DNA from: an uncultured Prevotellaceae bacterium
Lineage (GTDB): Bacteria > Bacteroidota > Bacteroidia > Bacteroidales > Bacteroidaceae
Length of the DNA: 64,000 nt
Assembly: GCA_900314985.1 (NCBI GenBank)
Contig: OMXL01000024.1
Span: 27,052 to 91,051 of the forward strand
Direction of reading: 5' to 3'
Shown: positions 35,106 through 43,569 of the stretch, piece by piece
How the letters are laid out: every line of letters begins with the position of its first letter
How positions within the stretch are numbered: the stretch's first letter is position 1
Translations under genes and position numbers: made by a program
Notes under the pieces: generated by a model
What the model saw: the letters and a program-made list of their open reading frames with translations, nothing else
Told to the model about the DNA's origin: nothing
Databases searched by the model: none

Positions 35106-37280
35106 TTATTTCTCCAATTCGAAGACGGGAATAAACGTTTTGTCTATGAGGGTGGTTACGGTCTGACCACCCTCATAATATTTTCCGGTATGACGGTCAC
35201 GCCAACGGCCACGGGTCTTGGGGAGATAGGTCTTCCATTCGGTAGCGTCGGGCTCGGTGACGGGACTGATGAGCAGCTTGGGACCGAACATGAACTCATA
35301 TTTCTGAGCCAAGGCCTGTAGGTCGTCGGCAAAGTCGAAGACCAGCGGACGCATCAGCGTATAGCCCTCGGTGCTGACACGACGGGCACACTCCTCGATA
35401 TAGGGGCGCAGGGCCTCGCGCTCCTTGATGCAGTTGGCAATGATGGTCTGTGCCTCCTTGCCGTAGTTCCAAGGCTCGGTATTGCTCATATAGCCATGCA
35501 CGCGCATCAGGGGCAGATAGACGGACAGCTCTATCCAGCGCAACATGCGGTCGATGTATGCCTGGTCTTGATACTGATTCTGCGGACGGAAGAAACCACC
35601 AGCATCGTAGGTCCACCAAGGCATGCCGGCAGCCTGTACACCCAGTCCGGCAGTAATCTGGCGACGCAGCGTCTCCCAGTCGTTACCCACATCGCCACTC
35701 CATACGGCAGCGCCATAGCGCTGGATGCCAGGGAAGGCACAGCGCGTCAGGATAAAGGGGTACTGCTGTCCACAGGCCTTTAGACCCTCATAGACGGTCT
35801 TGTTGACGAGCAGGGGGAACACGTTACGTACCGCATTGCCACGCCAGCGACCGTTGTTGACCATGCGTCCTGCCAGGTCGTCGTTCTCAGGCTCCGTGGC
35901 ATCCTGCCACCAAGCATCGATGCCCAGCGGAACGAGTCGCTCGGCAAAGTTCTTCCAGTAGGCGGTGGCAGCCTCAGGGTTGAAGAAGTCTATCCAGTCG
36001 GTATTAGGGATATAGTAGTTGCTGGCGAGCATCTGCTTGCCCACCTCTGAACTCTTGTCAATCTTAGACCATACGCTGACCATGAAGCGGATATCCATGT
36101 GGTGCAGATAGTCGGTGAGCGCTTTGGGGTCGGGGTAGTTGTCCTCGTCGAAGCGCATGGCATTCCACCCGTATTTGCCCCAATACTGCCAGTCTTGCAC
36201 CAGCATGCCTACAGGGATGTGCTCCTTCTTGAAACGATTGGCGGTCTGCAGAATCTCGTCAGACGAGTGGAAGCGCTCACGGCAGTGGATATAACCCAGC
36301 GCCCACGAAGGCATCTGCGGACAGGGGCCCGTCAGTTCACGATAGGTAGCTATTACCTCGTCGGCAGAACCGACGAACACCGTGTAGTCCACCTTGGCAG
36401 CCACGGGCGAGCTGAACGTCGTCTCGTCCTTCACCAGATGGTAATAGAGTACAGGCTTGTCATCTCTAGTAAGCTCTGATGTCAGCTGGTGCTTGCCAGC
36501 CTTCAGATGCACGATGGCTGAACTCGTCGGTGGCAGCCATACATTCTGCATATCCATCACCTTCTTGCCATCTATTTCCAGATGGTGGCGGCGCGCCATC
36601 TTCTGACCGACATCCAGCAACAAGGCATAGTCGCCCTCCTTGGCAATATGCAGCGTGGCCTTAAAGATGTTTTGCTGGCGAACCTCCTTCCTGTTACCCT
36701 CAGTAGTCGTTACGTCTACCAGCTGTTGGCTATTGGCTGTTAGCTGTTGGCTCTTTTCAAGAGTCACGCTCTCGCTGCTGGGGTTATATTCCGTCATGCC
36801 GTAGTTGTTCCACAGCACGCCATAGCCCTTGCTCGACAGCACCATGGGCAGCGATATCTGCGTGTTGACCTGCGTGAGACGGCGCGACAGTCCGCGTACA
36901 TTGGTATAACCGTCCTGGAACTGTCCCAAACCATAGAGGTATTCATCCTTAGGCGACTTGAAAGTCAGCGTGGCCTGTTCACCCTCCATATCATGGTGAG
37001 TAGCAGTGAATACCACACGACCCTGCTTGTCCTTGACCTGTAGCAGTTGGCGCTTCTTGTCTATCTTTACGCTAATATCACTATTAGTCACTTCGTCATG
37101 CTTCACATAGCTCCAGTCAGGGAACTCCTCGGGCAACTTACCACCCTCATCATACTGGATGCGCACGGCATTCTTGGCCACGTACTTCACCGTCAGCTGT
37201 CCCTTGCCAAAGGGTACGGTTTCTCCCCATGCCCACTGCATAGCAACGAGCATGATTGTTGATAATAATAGTCGTTTCAT
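35106..37280 (-). CDS. GH31 glycosidase with PA14-like insertion, alpha-xylosidase-like
   Basis: 724 residues with signal peptide MKRLLLSTIMLVAMQWAWG. The GH31 nucleophile is D460 in GIDAWWQDATEPEND and the acid/base is D530 in VWSGDVGNDW. SPKDEYLYGLGQFQDGY is the usual N-terminal domain motif. Between the N-terminal domain and barrel is a PA14-like insertion at about 195-295 (FKATLHIAKEGDYALLLDVG...LKAGKHQL), as in Bacteroides alpha-xylosidases. The role is probably periplasmic removal of alpha-linked xylose or glucose. It follows the CYTH gene by 18 nt, at the end of a long minus-strand run. A period-7 repeat near its N-terminal third encodes SQQLTANSQQL. Confidence 0.9.
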   Translation of the reverse strand: MKRLLLSTIMLVAMQWAWGETVPFGKGQLTVKYVAKNAVRIQYDEGGKLPEEFPDWSYVKHDEVTNSDISVKIDKKRQLLQVKDKQGRVVFTATHHDMEGEQATLTFKSPKDEYLYGLGQFQDGYTNVRGLSRRLTQVNTQISLPMVLSSKGYGVLWNNYGMTEYNPSSESVTLEKSQQLTANSQQLVDVTTTEGNRKEVRQQNIFKATLHIAKEGDYALLLDVGQKMARRHHLEIDGKKVMDMQNVWLPPTSSAIVHLKAGKHQLTSELTRDDKPVLYYHLVKDETTFSSPVAAKVDYTVFVGSADEVIATYRELTGPCPQMPSWALGYIHCRERFHSSDEILQTANRFKKEHIPVGMLVQDWQYWGKYGWNAMRFDEDNYPDPKALTDYLHHMDIRFMVSVWSKIDKSSEVGKQMLASNYYIPNTDWIDFFNPEAATAYWKNFAERLVPLGIDAWWQDATEPENDDLAGRMVNNGRWRGNAVRNVFPLLVNKTVYEGLKACGQQYPFILTRCAFPGIQRYGAAVWSGDVGNDWETLRRQITAGLGVQAAGMPWWTYDAGGFFRPQNQYQDQAYIDRMLRWIELSVYLPLMRVHGYMSNTEPWNYGKEAQTIIANCIKEREALRPYIEECARRVSTEGYTLMRPLVFDFADDLQALAQKYEFMFGPKLLISPVTEPDATEWKTYLPKTRGRWRDRHTGKYYEGGQTVTTLIDKTFIPVFELEK
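36722..36749 (-). repeat. Period-7 repeat GCTGTTG x4
   Basis: GCTGTTG, GCTATTG, GCTGTTA, GCTGTTG (plus strand) at the edge of the PA14-like insertion of the GH31 gene. Confidence 0.8.
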
Positions 37281-37298
37281 TCTCTTATTTAGTTAGCG

Positions 37299-37775
37299 TT
37301 ATTCCTTCCAAAGGCGATAGGGATTCCGACGCAACTGACTGTTATAGTAGCGACGGTCGCCAGTAACTTCTTTTCCGATGAAATGGGGAATTATCGGTTG
37401 TTCATCAGGTGACGAAAGTTCTACTTCTGCCATCACCAGTCCTTCGTTGTCGCCAAAGAACTCGTCGACTTCGAAGGTGTGGTCACCACTCTTGACAAGC
37501 CAGCGAAACTTGTCAATCTGACCAGATTCGCAGAGTGTCATCAGCTTCTCGGCATCAGCGAGTGGTATCTCCTGTTCGAACTCATAGCGCGACAAGCCAC
37601 CATCCAGTGAGGGTCCTTTAATCGTGATGTACGCCTGGTTGTCACGGATGCGAATGCGCACCGTACGACCACGTTCGCTACAGATATAACCCTGTCGGAT
37701 GTGGCTTTTAGAAAAAGCCTCGTGCTTGTACGAGTCGTCAAGCACGAGGAACTTACGTTCAATTTCCAGCGCCAT
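37299..37775 (-). CDS. CYTH-domain triphosphatase-like protein
   Basis: 158 residues from the ATG at 37775. An upstream extension is not used because this ATG overlaps the stop of the small membrane gene as TAATG and starts the canonical ALEIERKFLV. The EIERKFL motif, alternating charged strands (RTVRIRIRDNQAYITIKGP, YEFEQEIP, FEVDEFFGDNEGLVMAEVEL) define the CYTH tunnel fold. Bacterial members hydrolyse inorganic triphosphate or related substrates. Confidence 0.88.
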   Translation of the reverse strand: MALEIERKFLVLDDSYKHEAFSKSHIRQGYICSERGRTVRIRIRDNQAYITIKGPSLDGGLSRYEFEQEIPLADAEKLMTLCESGQIDKFRWLVKSGDHTFEVDEFFGDNEGLVMAEVELSSPDEQPIIPHFIGKEVTGDRRYYNSQLRRNPYRLWKE

Positions 37776-37918
37776 TACGCCATCATTGAGAAGGTCCAAA
37801 TCAGATAGATGACGGCCAGGACGATGAGTCCGCCGAAAATCCAACCCACTACTTTCTTACCCTTCTCTTCCTGTTTCTTAGCGTAAGCTTCGCGCTTTAC
37901 ATTCGCTTTCTTGTTCAT
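37775..37918 (-). CDS. 47-aa single-pass membrane protein
   Basis: A short frame from ATG 37918 encodes 47 residues: a basic start (MNKKANVKREAYAKKQEEK), one hydrophobic helix (VVGWIFGGLIVLAVIYLIW) and TFSMMA. The stop overlaps the CYTH start in a TAATG, so the two are likely translationally coupled. The gap to prfB is 37 nt. No function is known; the basic N-terminus suggests a cytoplasmic tail. Confidence 0.75.
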   Translation of the reverse strand: MNKKANVKREAYAKKQEEKGKKVVGWIFGGLIVLAVIYLIWTFSMMA

Positions 37919-37955
37919 AGTCAGTAAAATATTTGTTGTTTAATGTATTTACTCC

Positions 37956-39080
37956 TTAGGATTCTACATTTTCCATTCCAAATTCCATAAGGTAAGCCTT
38001 GATAAAATCGTCGATTTTGCCATTCATCACGCCATCGACATCGCTGGTCTGATAGTTGGTGCGATGATCCTTGACGCGGCGGTCATCGAAGACATAGGAA
38101 CGAATCTGTGAGCCCCACTCAATCTTTTTCTTGCCGGCCTCAATCTTGGCCTGAGCCTCCAGGCGCTTCTGCATGGCACGGTCGTAGAGCTGTGAGCGCA
38201 ACAGAGCCATAGCACGCTCCTTGTTCTTTGGCTGGTCGCGAGTCTCGGTATTCTCGATGAGGATCTCTTCCTCCTCGCCCGTATCTGGGTCGGTGTACCA
38301 GTAGCGCAGACGGACACCCGACTCCACCTTGTTGACGTTCTGACCACCGGCACCTGAGCTGCGGAAGGTATCCCACGACAACTTAGCGGGATCAACATAC
38401 ACCTCAATGGTATCGTCAACCAACGGCGTCACGAAGACAGAGGCGAAACTGGTCATGCGCTTACCCTGAGCATTATAGGGTGACACACGTACCAGACGGT
38501 GTACGCCATTCTCACTCTTCAGATAGCCGTAGGCATATTCGCCACCCTCTATCTGCATGGTGACGCTCTTGATACCGGCTTCATCACCGTCCTGCAGGTT
38601 GGCGATAGACACCTTATAGCCATGAGCCTCTGCCCATCGCTGGTACATACGCATCAGCATCTGTGCCCAGTCCTGAGCCTCGGTACCACCAGCACCAGAG
38701 TTGATTTTCAGCACGCACTCCATGGGGTCTTCCTGCTGGCGCAGCATGTTTTTCAGCTCCAAGGCCTCGATGGCCTCAATGGCTTTCTGGTAGTTGGCAT
38801 CCACCTCCTCTTCGGTCACCATCTCTTCCTTATAGAAGTCGAAGGCCAGCTGCAACTCATCAGCAGCAGTGCGAACCTCCTGGTAACCGTCGAGCCACTT
38901 CTTGATGGCTTTCACCTTTTTCATCTGCTCCTCAGCACGCTTCTGGTCTTCCCAGAAGTCGGGAGCCTGGGTACGAAGGTCTTCCTCTTCGTACTCCATC
39001 TTCTTCTCGTCTATCTTCAGGTACTTGTACAGTGCGTCCGCACGGTCAAGCACATCTTTCAACTGATCACTTGTTATCAT
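37956..39080 (-). CDS. prfB: Peptide chain release factor 2
   Basis: 374 residues. The GGQ motif (SSGAGGQNVNKVES, residues 245-247) catalyses peptidyl-tRNA hydrolysis. GAGGTEAQDWAQMLMRMYQRW and the C-terminal WGSQIRSYVFDDRRVKDHRT are RF2 signatures. The stop-recognition tripeptide position (usually SPF in RF2) reads SPY (200-202). The frame is continuous from the start through the region after ALYKYL where many bacteria have an in-frame UGA and programmed frameshift, so that autoregulation is absent here. It starts 3 nt after the acyl-CoA ligase gene. Confidence 0.95.
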   Translation of the reverse strand: MITSDQLKDVLDRADALYKYLKIDEKKMEYEEEDLRTQAPDFWEDQKRAEEQMKKVKAIKKWLDGYQEVRTAADELQLAFDFYKEEMVTEEEVDANYQKAIEAIEALELKNMLRQQEDPMECVLKINSGAGGTEAQDWAQMLMRMYQRWAEAHGYKVSIANLQDGDEAGIKSVTMQIEGGEYAYGYLKSENGVHRLVRVSPYNAQGKRMTSFASVFVTPLVDDTIEVYVDPAKLSWDTFRSSGAGGQNVNKVESGVRLRYWYTDPDTGEEEEILIENTETRDQPKNKERAMALLRSQLYDRAMQKRLEAQAKIEAGKKKIEWGSQIRSYVFDDRRVKDHRTNYQTSDVDGVMNGKIDDFIKAYLMEFGMENVES

Positions 39081-39083
39081 ATC

Positions 39084-40892
39084 TTATTCTGCGTACATCG
39101 CGTCAATCTCTTTCTTGTAATTTTCGTTCAGGACGCGGCGTTTGATTTTCAGTGTGTTTGTCAACTCGCCCTTCTCCATCGACAGATGGTGGGGCAGCAA
39201 GGTGAAGCGCTTCACCTGTTCGTAGTGGGCCAGCTGTTGCTGGAGGGTATCGATGCGCTCGTGCATCATTTTGATGATGCGCTCGTCAGCACAGAGCTGC
39301 TCGCGAGTGTCAAAGGCGATGCCATGTTCACGGGCATATTCCTCCAACAGCGAGTAGACAGGCACGATGAGTGCTGACACGAATTTACGCTGGTCGGCGA
39401 TGATACATATCTGGTCGATATATTTGTCGACCAACAGCTTCGACTCTATCATCTGCGGTGCGATATACTTACCATTGCTGGTCTTGAAGAGGTCCTTGAT
39501 ACGATCTGTCAGGAACAGCTCACCATCCTTCATATAGCCAGCATCACCAGTGCGGAAGTAGCCATCCTCCGTGAACGACTGCTTGGTAAGGTCTTCGCGG
39601 TTATAGTAGCCGATGGTAATCGTCGGACCCTTGAGCAGGATTTCTCCTTCTTCACTGATCTTGATGCCAATGCCCTCGATGGGTTGACCTACTGAACCAA
39701 CGGTGTATGGCTCACCAAGATGGTCGCACGATACTGTTGCCAACGACTCGGTAAGACCATAGCCCACCACCATGTTAATGCCGATGGAATGGACAAATTC
39801 TTCCACATATTCAGATACTGCAGCACCTGCTGTGGGGAAGAAATGGGCATTTTCCAGACCCAGTTCTTTACGCACTAAAGAGAAAACGGTACGGTTCAGC
39901 ATCTGATATTCCAGGTGCAGCGTTACGGGTGGTTTCTTGCCACGGCTGAGGTAGTCGATGTTATGACGGCGACCTACCGACAAGGCGTGCTTGAACAGGC
40001 GGCGCTGCATGGCACTGGCATGCTCTATCTTGTCCATGACACCCATATAAACCTTCTCCCAGAAACGGGGTACGGCCGACATACAGGTGGGATGTGTCTC
40101 GCGCATAGACTGCTGCACCTCCTGTGGATGCGTGTTGACAATCATCCTTGCTCCGGCATACAGACAGAGGATAGCCCATCCACGTTCGAAAATGTGCGTG
40201 TAGGGCAGGAAGTTCATGATGCGGTCATTCTCGTTGACAGGCACACACTTGCCATTAGCAATCATGGCAGCATGGAACTGGCCGTGCGTCAGGATGACAC
40301 CCTTCGAATCGCCCGTAGTACCACTGGTATATAGGATGTTGGCAATATCGTCATCATTGGCTTGCTTCTGCAACTTCTCTACCTCCGTCTGACGTGGCAG
40401 GTTCTCGCCCAACTTCAGGAAGTCAGCGAAATAGATGGCGTTAGGATCGTGCTCAGAAATCTTTACCAGCGGGTCAAACACGATGATACGCTCCAGCGTA
40501 GGACACAGCGAGACAATGCGGCGCGCCTTGTCATACTGGTCCTGTTCGCCCACAAACAAGAAACGAATCTTGGCATCGTTGACCATGAACTGTATCTGCT
40601 GCTCAGAACTGGTAGCATAGAACGGGATGGTGACAGCACGGACGCCCCAGGCACCAAAGTCGCACTCAATATACTGCACAGAGTTCTGTGAGAAGATGCC
40701 GATATTCTCCTGTACTTTCACTCCCAGATTGAGCAAGGCGTTACTAACCTGCATAACGGTAGCAGACACCTGATTCCAACTGAGTGATTTCCACTCCTTA
40801 CCGCCAAAATCCTGATAAATCAGCATCTCGCGGTCGCCATACTTCTTTGCTTGCTCGTGCACCAGCACAGACATGTGACATTTTGCTTGCAT
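39084..40892 (-). CDS. AMP-dependent long-chain fatty acid-CoA ligase
   Basis: 602 residues. The ATP-binding motif ILYTSGTTGDSKGVILTHGQ lies near residue 190. Later motifs are VVGYGLTESLATVS, GYFRTGDAGYMKDGELFLTDRIKDLFKTSNGKYIAPQMIE and the adenylating-enzyme C-terminal lysine region. It activates fatty acids with ATP and CoA at the membrane face. It begins the run with prfB, the 47-aa protein, CYTH and GH31. Confidence 0.9.
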   Translation of the reverse strand: MQAKCHMSVLVHEQAKKYGDREMLIYQDFGGKEWKSLSWNQVSATVMQVSNALLNLGVKVQENIGIFSQNSVQYIECDFGAWGVRAVTIPFYATSSEQQIQFMVNDAKIRFLFVGEQDQYDKARRIVSLCPTLERIIVFDPLVKISEHDPNAIYFADFLKLGENLPRQTEVEKLQKQANDDDIANILYTSGTTGDSKGVILTHGQFHAAMIANGKCVPVNENDRIMNFLPYTHIFERGWAILCLYAGARMIVNTHPQEVQQSMRETHPTCMSAVPRFWEKVYMGVMDKIEHASAMQRRLFKHALSVGRRHNIDYLSRGKKPPVTLHLEYQMLNRTVFSLVRKELGLENAHFFPTAGAAVSEYVEEFVHSIGINMVVGYGLTESLATVSCDHLGEPYTVGSVGQPIEGIGIKISEEGEILLKGPTITIGYYNREDLTKQSFTEDGYFRTGDAGYMKDGELFLTDRIKDLFKTSNGKYIAPQMIESKLLVDKYIDQICIIADQRKFVSALIVPVYSLLEEYAREHGIAFDTREQLCADERIIKMMHERIDTLQQQLAHYEQVKRFTLLPHHLSMEKGELTNTLKIKRRVLNENYKKEIDAMYAE

Positions 40893-40917
40893 AAATCTCT
40901 ATATTATTAATTAGGTG

Positions 40918-40925
40918 CAAAATTA
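40918..40925 (-). promoter_or_regulatory. Promoter -7 box of the acyl-CoA ligase run
   Basis: TAATTTTG on the minus strand, 25 nt before the ATG at 40892, divergent from the argE promoter. Confidence 0.5.
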
Positions 40926-40933
40926 CAAATAAT

Positions 40934-40961
40934 TTATGAATTATGCATTATGAATTATGAA
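40934..40961. repeat. Period-7 repeat TTATGAA x4 between divergent promoters
   Basis: TTATGAA, TTATGCA, TTATGAA, TTATGAA. Its first 21 nt are the exact inverse of 31227-31247. It occupies the -33 region of both flanking promoters. Confidence 0.85.
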
Positions 40962-40969
40962 TTATTTCG

Positions 40970-40977
40970 TATCTTTG
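40970..40977 (+). promoter_or_regulatory. Promoter -7 box of argE
   Basis: TATCTTTG, ending 8 nt before the ATG at 40986, so the leader would be only a few nucleotides. Confidence 0.6.
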
Positions 40978-40985
40978 CAAAGACT

Positions 40986-42056
40986 ATGGATATCCAAGCA
41001 TATACACAAGAAGCCGTAGAGCTGTTGAAACAGCTTATCAGCACGCCCTCTGTCAGCCGCGACGAAACGGCTGCAGCAGACATTTTAGCCGATTTCATCG
41101 GGAAGTGTGGACTGCCATGCCAGCGCATTGGCAACAACTTGCTTGTTCACGAACAGTTGGACGCAGAGAAACCTACCGTTCTGCTCTGTGCCCATATCGA
41201 CACCGTGAAGCCTGTCAGTACCTGGACGCGTGACCCCTTTACGCCGACCGTTGAGGGCGACAGGCTCTATGGATTAGGCAGCAACGACTGCGGCGGAGGA
41301 CTGGTGAGTCTGTTGCAGGCGTACCGAATATTAAGAGGTGAGGGGTCAGAGGTGAGAGGTGAGAGATTAGCTTACAACCTGGTGTATCTGGCATCATGTG
41401 AAGAGGAGGTTAGTGGTGCCAATGGTTTCTCGCTGGCACTACCGCAGTTGCCGAAGATTGATGTGGCCATCGTCGGAGAACCGACAGGCATGCAGCCTGC
41501 CATTGCTGAGCGTGGACTGATGGTCATCGACGGTTTGGCGCGTGGCAAGAGTGGACATGCTGCCCGCAACGAAGGAGTCAACGCCATCTATGAAGCCTTA
41601 GACGACCTGGTATGGTTGCGCGACTACCGTTTCTCAAAGATCAGTGCACTACTTGGAGCCACGAAGATGACTGTCACGGTATTGAACAGCGGTACACAGC
41701 ATAACGTAGTACCTGATGAGTGTCGCTTTGTCATCGATGTACGTCCCAACGAATATTATCAGAACGAGTATCTCTTTGCCTTCTTGCAGAACCACATGAA
41801 GAAATGTGAACTGACAGCCCGCTCGTTCCGCCTGCGTTCCTCGCATATCGATGAGCAACACCCCTTGGTGCAACGCTGCAAGGCCATGGGACTACAACCC
41901 TTTGGTTCACCTACCCTTAGTGACCAAGCACTGATGCCGTTCCCCTCGTTCAAACTGGGACCTGGCGACAGTGCGCGCAGCCATAGTGCCGATGAATTCA
42001 TTTGTTTCTCAGAAATAGAGAAAGCAATTGCCACTTACGTGGAATTGCTTTCGTAA
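40986..42056 (+). CDS. argE: M20-family N-acyl-ornithine deacetylase
   Basis: 356 residues from ATG 40986 (MDIQAYTQEAVELLKQLIS). An ATG 12 codons earlier lies within the repeat and upstream of the promoter box, so it is unlikely. Zinc-binding motifs are LLCAHIDTVKP, GLGSNDCGGGL and ASCEEEVSGANG; NSGTQHNVVPDECRFVIDVR is the dimerisation-domain start. The sequence closely resembles Bacteroides ArgE-type enzymes, which deacylate N-acetyl- or N-succinyl-ornithine in arginine synthesis. Related M20 activities cannot be excluded. A period-7 repeat inserts GEGSEVRGER in a loop. Confidence 0.82.
   Translation: MDIQAYTQEAVELLKQLISTPSVSRDETAAADILADFIGKCGLPCQRIGNNLLVHEQLDAEKPTVLLCAHIDTVKPVSTWTRDPFTPTVEGDRLYGLGSNDCGGGLVSLLQAYRILRGEGSEVRGERLAYNLVYLASCEEEVSGANGFSLALPQLPKIDVAIVGEPTGMQPAIAERGLMVIDGLARGKSGHAARNEGVNAIYEALDDLVWLRDYRFSKISALLGATKMTVTVLNSGTQHNVVPDECRFVIDVRPNEYYQNEYLFAFLQNHMKKCELTARSFRLRSSHIDEQHPLVQRCKAMGLQPFGSPTLSDQALMPFPSFKLGPGDSARSHSADEFICFSEIEKAIATYVELLS
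41334..41368 (+). repeat. Period-7 repeat AGAGGTG x5 in argE
   Basis: AGAGGTG, AGGGGTC, AGAGGTG, AGAGGTG, AGAGATT, encoding RGEGSEVRGER. Confidence 0.85.
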
Positions 42057-42090
42057 TAAGGTTTCGAAGTATCGAGATCTCGAAGCAATC

Positions 42091-43560
42091 TTATCTTCCC
42101 AACCAGCTCTCTGGGTTGAGCTTGGTTGTCTCCTTGCGCAACTGGAACTGCAGGATATTGTCGGTACCCACACGACCTAACGCCTGACGGGTGCTAACAC
42201 GCTGACCACGGTGCACATTGACGCTGACCAGGTTGCAATAGACGGAGATATAGCTACCGTGACGTACCATAACGACCATGGTGCCACCGAAGCTGAACAC
42301 ACCGCTGACCTCACCATCAAAGATGCTGCGAGCCTGCGCTCCACTCTCACCCTTGATATTGATACCCTTGTTGTCGAGTGTCACATTATGCAAGCCCTCC
42401 ACATTGTACTGACCGAAATGGCTGACAATGCGATAGGCACCAGTGATCGGCATGGGCAGACGACCACGGTTGCTCTCGAAGTTGCCACTAATACGGACAT
42501 CTTCTGAGGGTGCCGTCATAGGCATCTTCTCGGCCTTTCGCTGGGCAGCAACACGCTTCTCCTCAGCCTCACGCAGACGACGCTCAGCATCTTCGCGGGC
42601 TTTCTTGTCCTTGGCTGTTTTAGCCTCCTCACGGGCCTTGGCCTCACGAGCCTTAGCCTCAGCCAACTCACGTTCACGGGCTTCAGCCTCTGCACGGCGA
42701 CGCGCCTCTGCTTCGGCACGAGCCTTCTGGCGTGCCACCTCTTCAGCAATCAGTCGGTCAATCTGCGCATTGAGTGCAGCATCCTTTTTCTTCTGCTGTG
42801 CAATAATATTCTGAATGGTCTTCTGCTCTTTCTGCAGGGTCTTCACCACATTCTGCTGTTCCGTCTGCTTACCTTCCAAGGCTATACGTTCACGCTCGCC
42901 CTTAGCCAGCAACTGTGCCTTATGGTCTTTGGCAACGCTGATTTCCTGGAATTTCTGGTTCACCTCCACCTGCTGCGCCTTGACCTCGTCGCCCTGCACA
43001 TGCTGATAGGCAGCATACTCGCGCATAAAGCGGAGACGGCGGTACATCTGTGCAAAGTTGTCGGCACTAAAGATGAACATCATCTGACTCTGTGCAGAAC
43101 GGTTGCGGTGCATATAACGCATCGACTTGACATATTTCTCTTTACAGTCGGCCAGCATCTTCTGCAGCTCGTCCAGCTGCTTGCTCAGCATCTCGATTTC
43201 TACGTCAAGATTATTGATATCATGACGGATGGTGTCGATGGTACGGCGCTTGCCGGCAATCTCTGTATTCAGTATCATCAGGTTCTGCAGACGCTGCTTG
43301 ACGTCACGCTGCGAGGAGGCCAGACGGCGCTCCTGTTCCTTGATCTGCTGCTGAATCTGTTGGCGCTGCTTCTCTAAAGCCTGTACGGTAGTGGGCTGCT
43401 TGGTAGACTTGCCAGACTTACTAGATTTACTAGATTTGCCCGACTTACTGGATTTACCAGTAGTCACAGTCTTCTTGGCCGCAGGCTTACGACGCTGTTG
43501 TGCCTGCGGAGCCAGGGCAAAGCCCAGAAAGAGTAAAAGAATGAGTCCTATTCGCTTCAT
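42091..43560 (-). CDS. EnvC-like murein hydrolase activator with degenerate LytM domain
   Basis: 489 residues. Signal peptide (MKRIGLILLLFLGFALAPQAQ), a Lys/Ser/Gly-rich low-complexity stretch at about 28-55, and long coiled-coil segments at about 60-270 and 275-345 (many KAREEA/EARRRAEAEAR repeats) precede a C-terminal M23/LytM domain. The zinc-site residues are missing: the usual HxGxD region reads DNKGINIKGE and the usual HxH strand reads LQFQLRKE. Loss of these with an intact fold is the hallmark of EnvC/NlpD activators that switch on amidases in the periplasm during division. Last gene of the dut-TPR-DUF4292 run. Confidence 0.88.
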   Translation of the reverse strand: MKRIGLILLLFLGFALAPQAQQRRKPAAKKTVTTGKSSKSGKSSKSSKSGKSTKQPTTVQALEKQRQQIQQQIKEQERRLASSQRDVKQRLQNLMILNTEIAGKRRTIDTIRHDINNLDVEIEMLSKQLDELQKMLADCKEKYVKSMRYMHRNRSAQSQMMFIFSADNFAQMYRRLRFMREYAAYQHVQGDEVKAQQVEVNQKFQEISVAKDHKAQLLAKGERERIALEGKQTEQQNVVKTLQKEQKTIQNIIAQQKKKDAALNAQIDRLIAEEVARQKARAEAEARRRAEAEARERELAEAKAREAKAREEAKTAKDKKAREDAERRLREAEEKRVAAQRKAEKMPMTAPSEDVRISGNFESNRGRLPMPITGAYRIVSHFGQYNVEGLHNVTLDNKGINIKGESGAQARSIFDGEVSGVFSFGGTMVVMVRHGSYISVYCNLVSVNVHRGQRVSTRQALGRVGTDNILQFQLRKETTKLNPESWLGR

Positions 43561-43569
43561 CCCTGCTGT

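Noticed and set aside
39084-40892. Assigning a specific gene symbol (fadD) to the acyl-CoA ligase
   Set aside because: The motifs fix the AMP-forming ligase family, but the chain-length preference and orthology cannot be judged by eye.
42057-42090. TCGAGATCTCGA palindrome between argE and the EnvC-like gene as a terminator
   Set aside because: Perfect 12-bp palindrome but no loop and no T run; too weak to call.
43391-43450. Lys/Ser/Gly repeat of EnvC considered as another heptamer array
   Set aside because: Its nucleotide period is 9, matching codon triplets of a low-complexity peptide, so it is a different kind of repeat.
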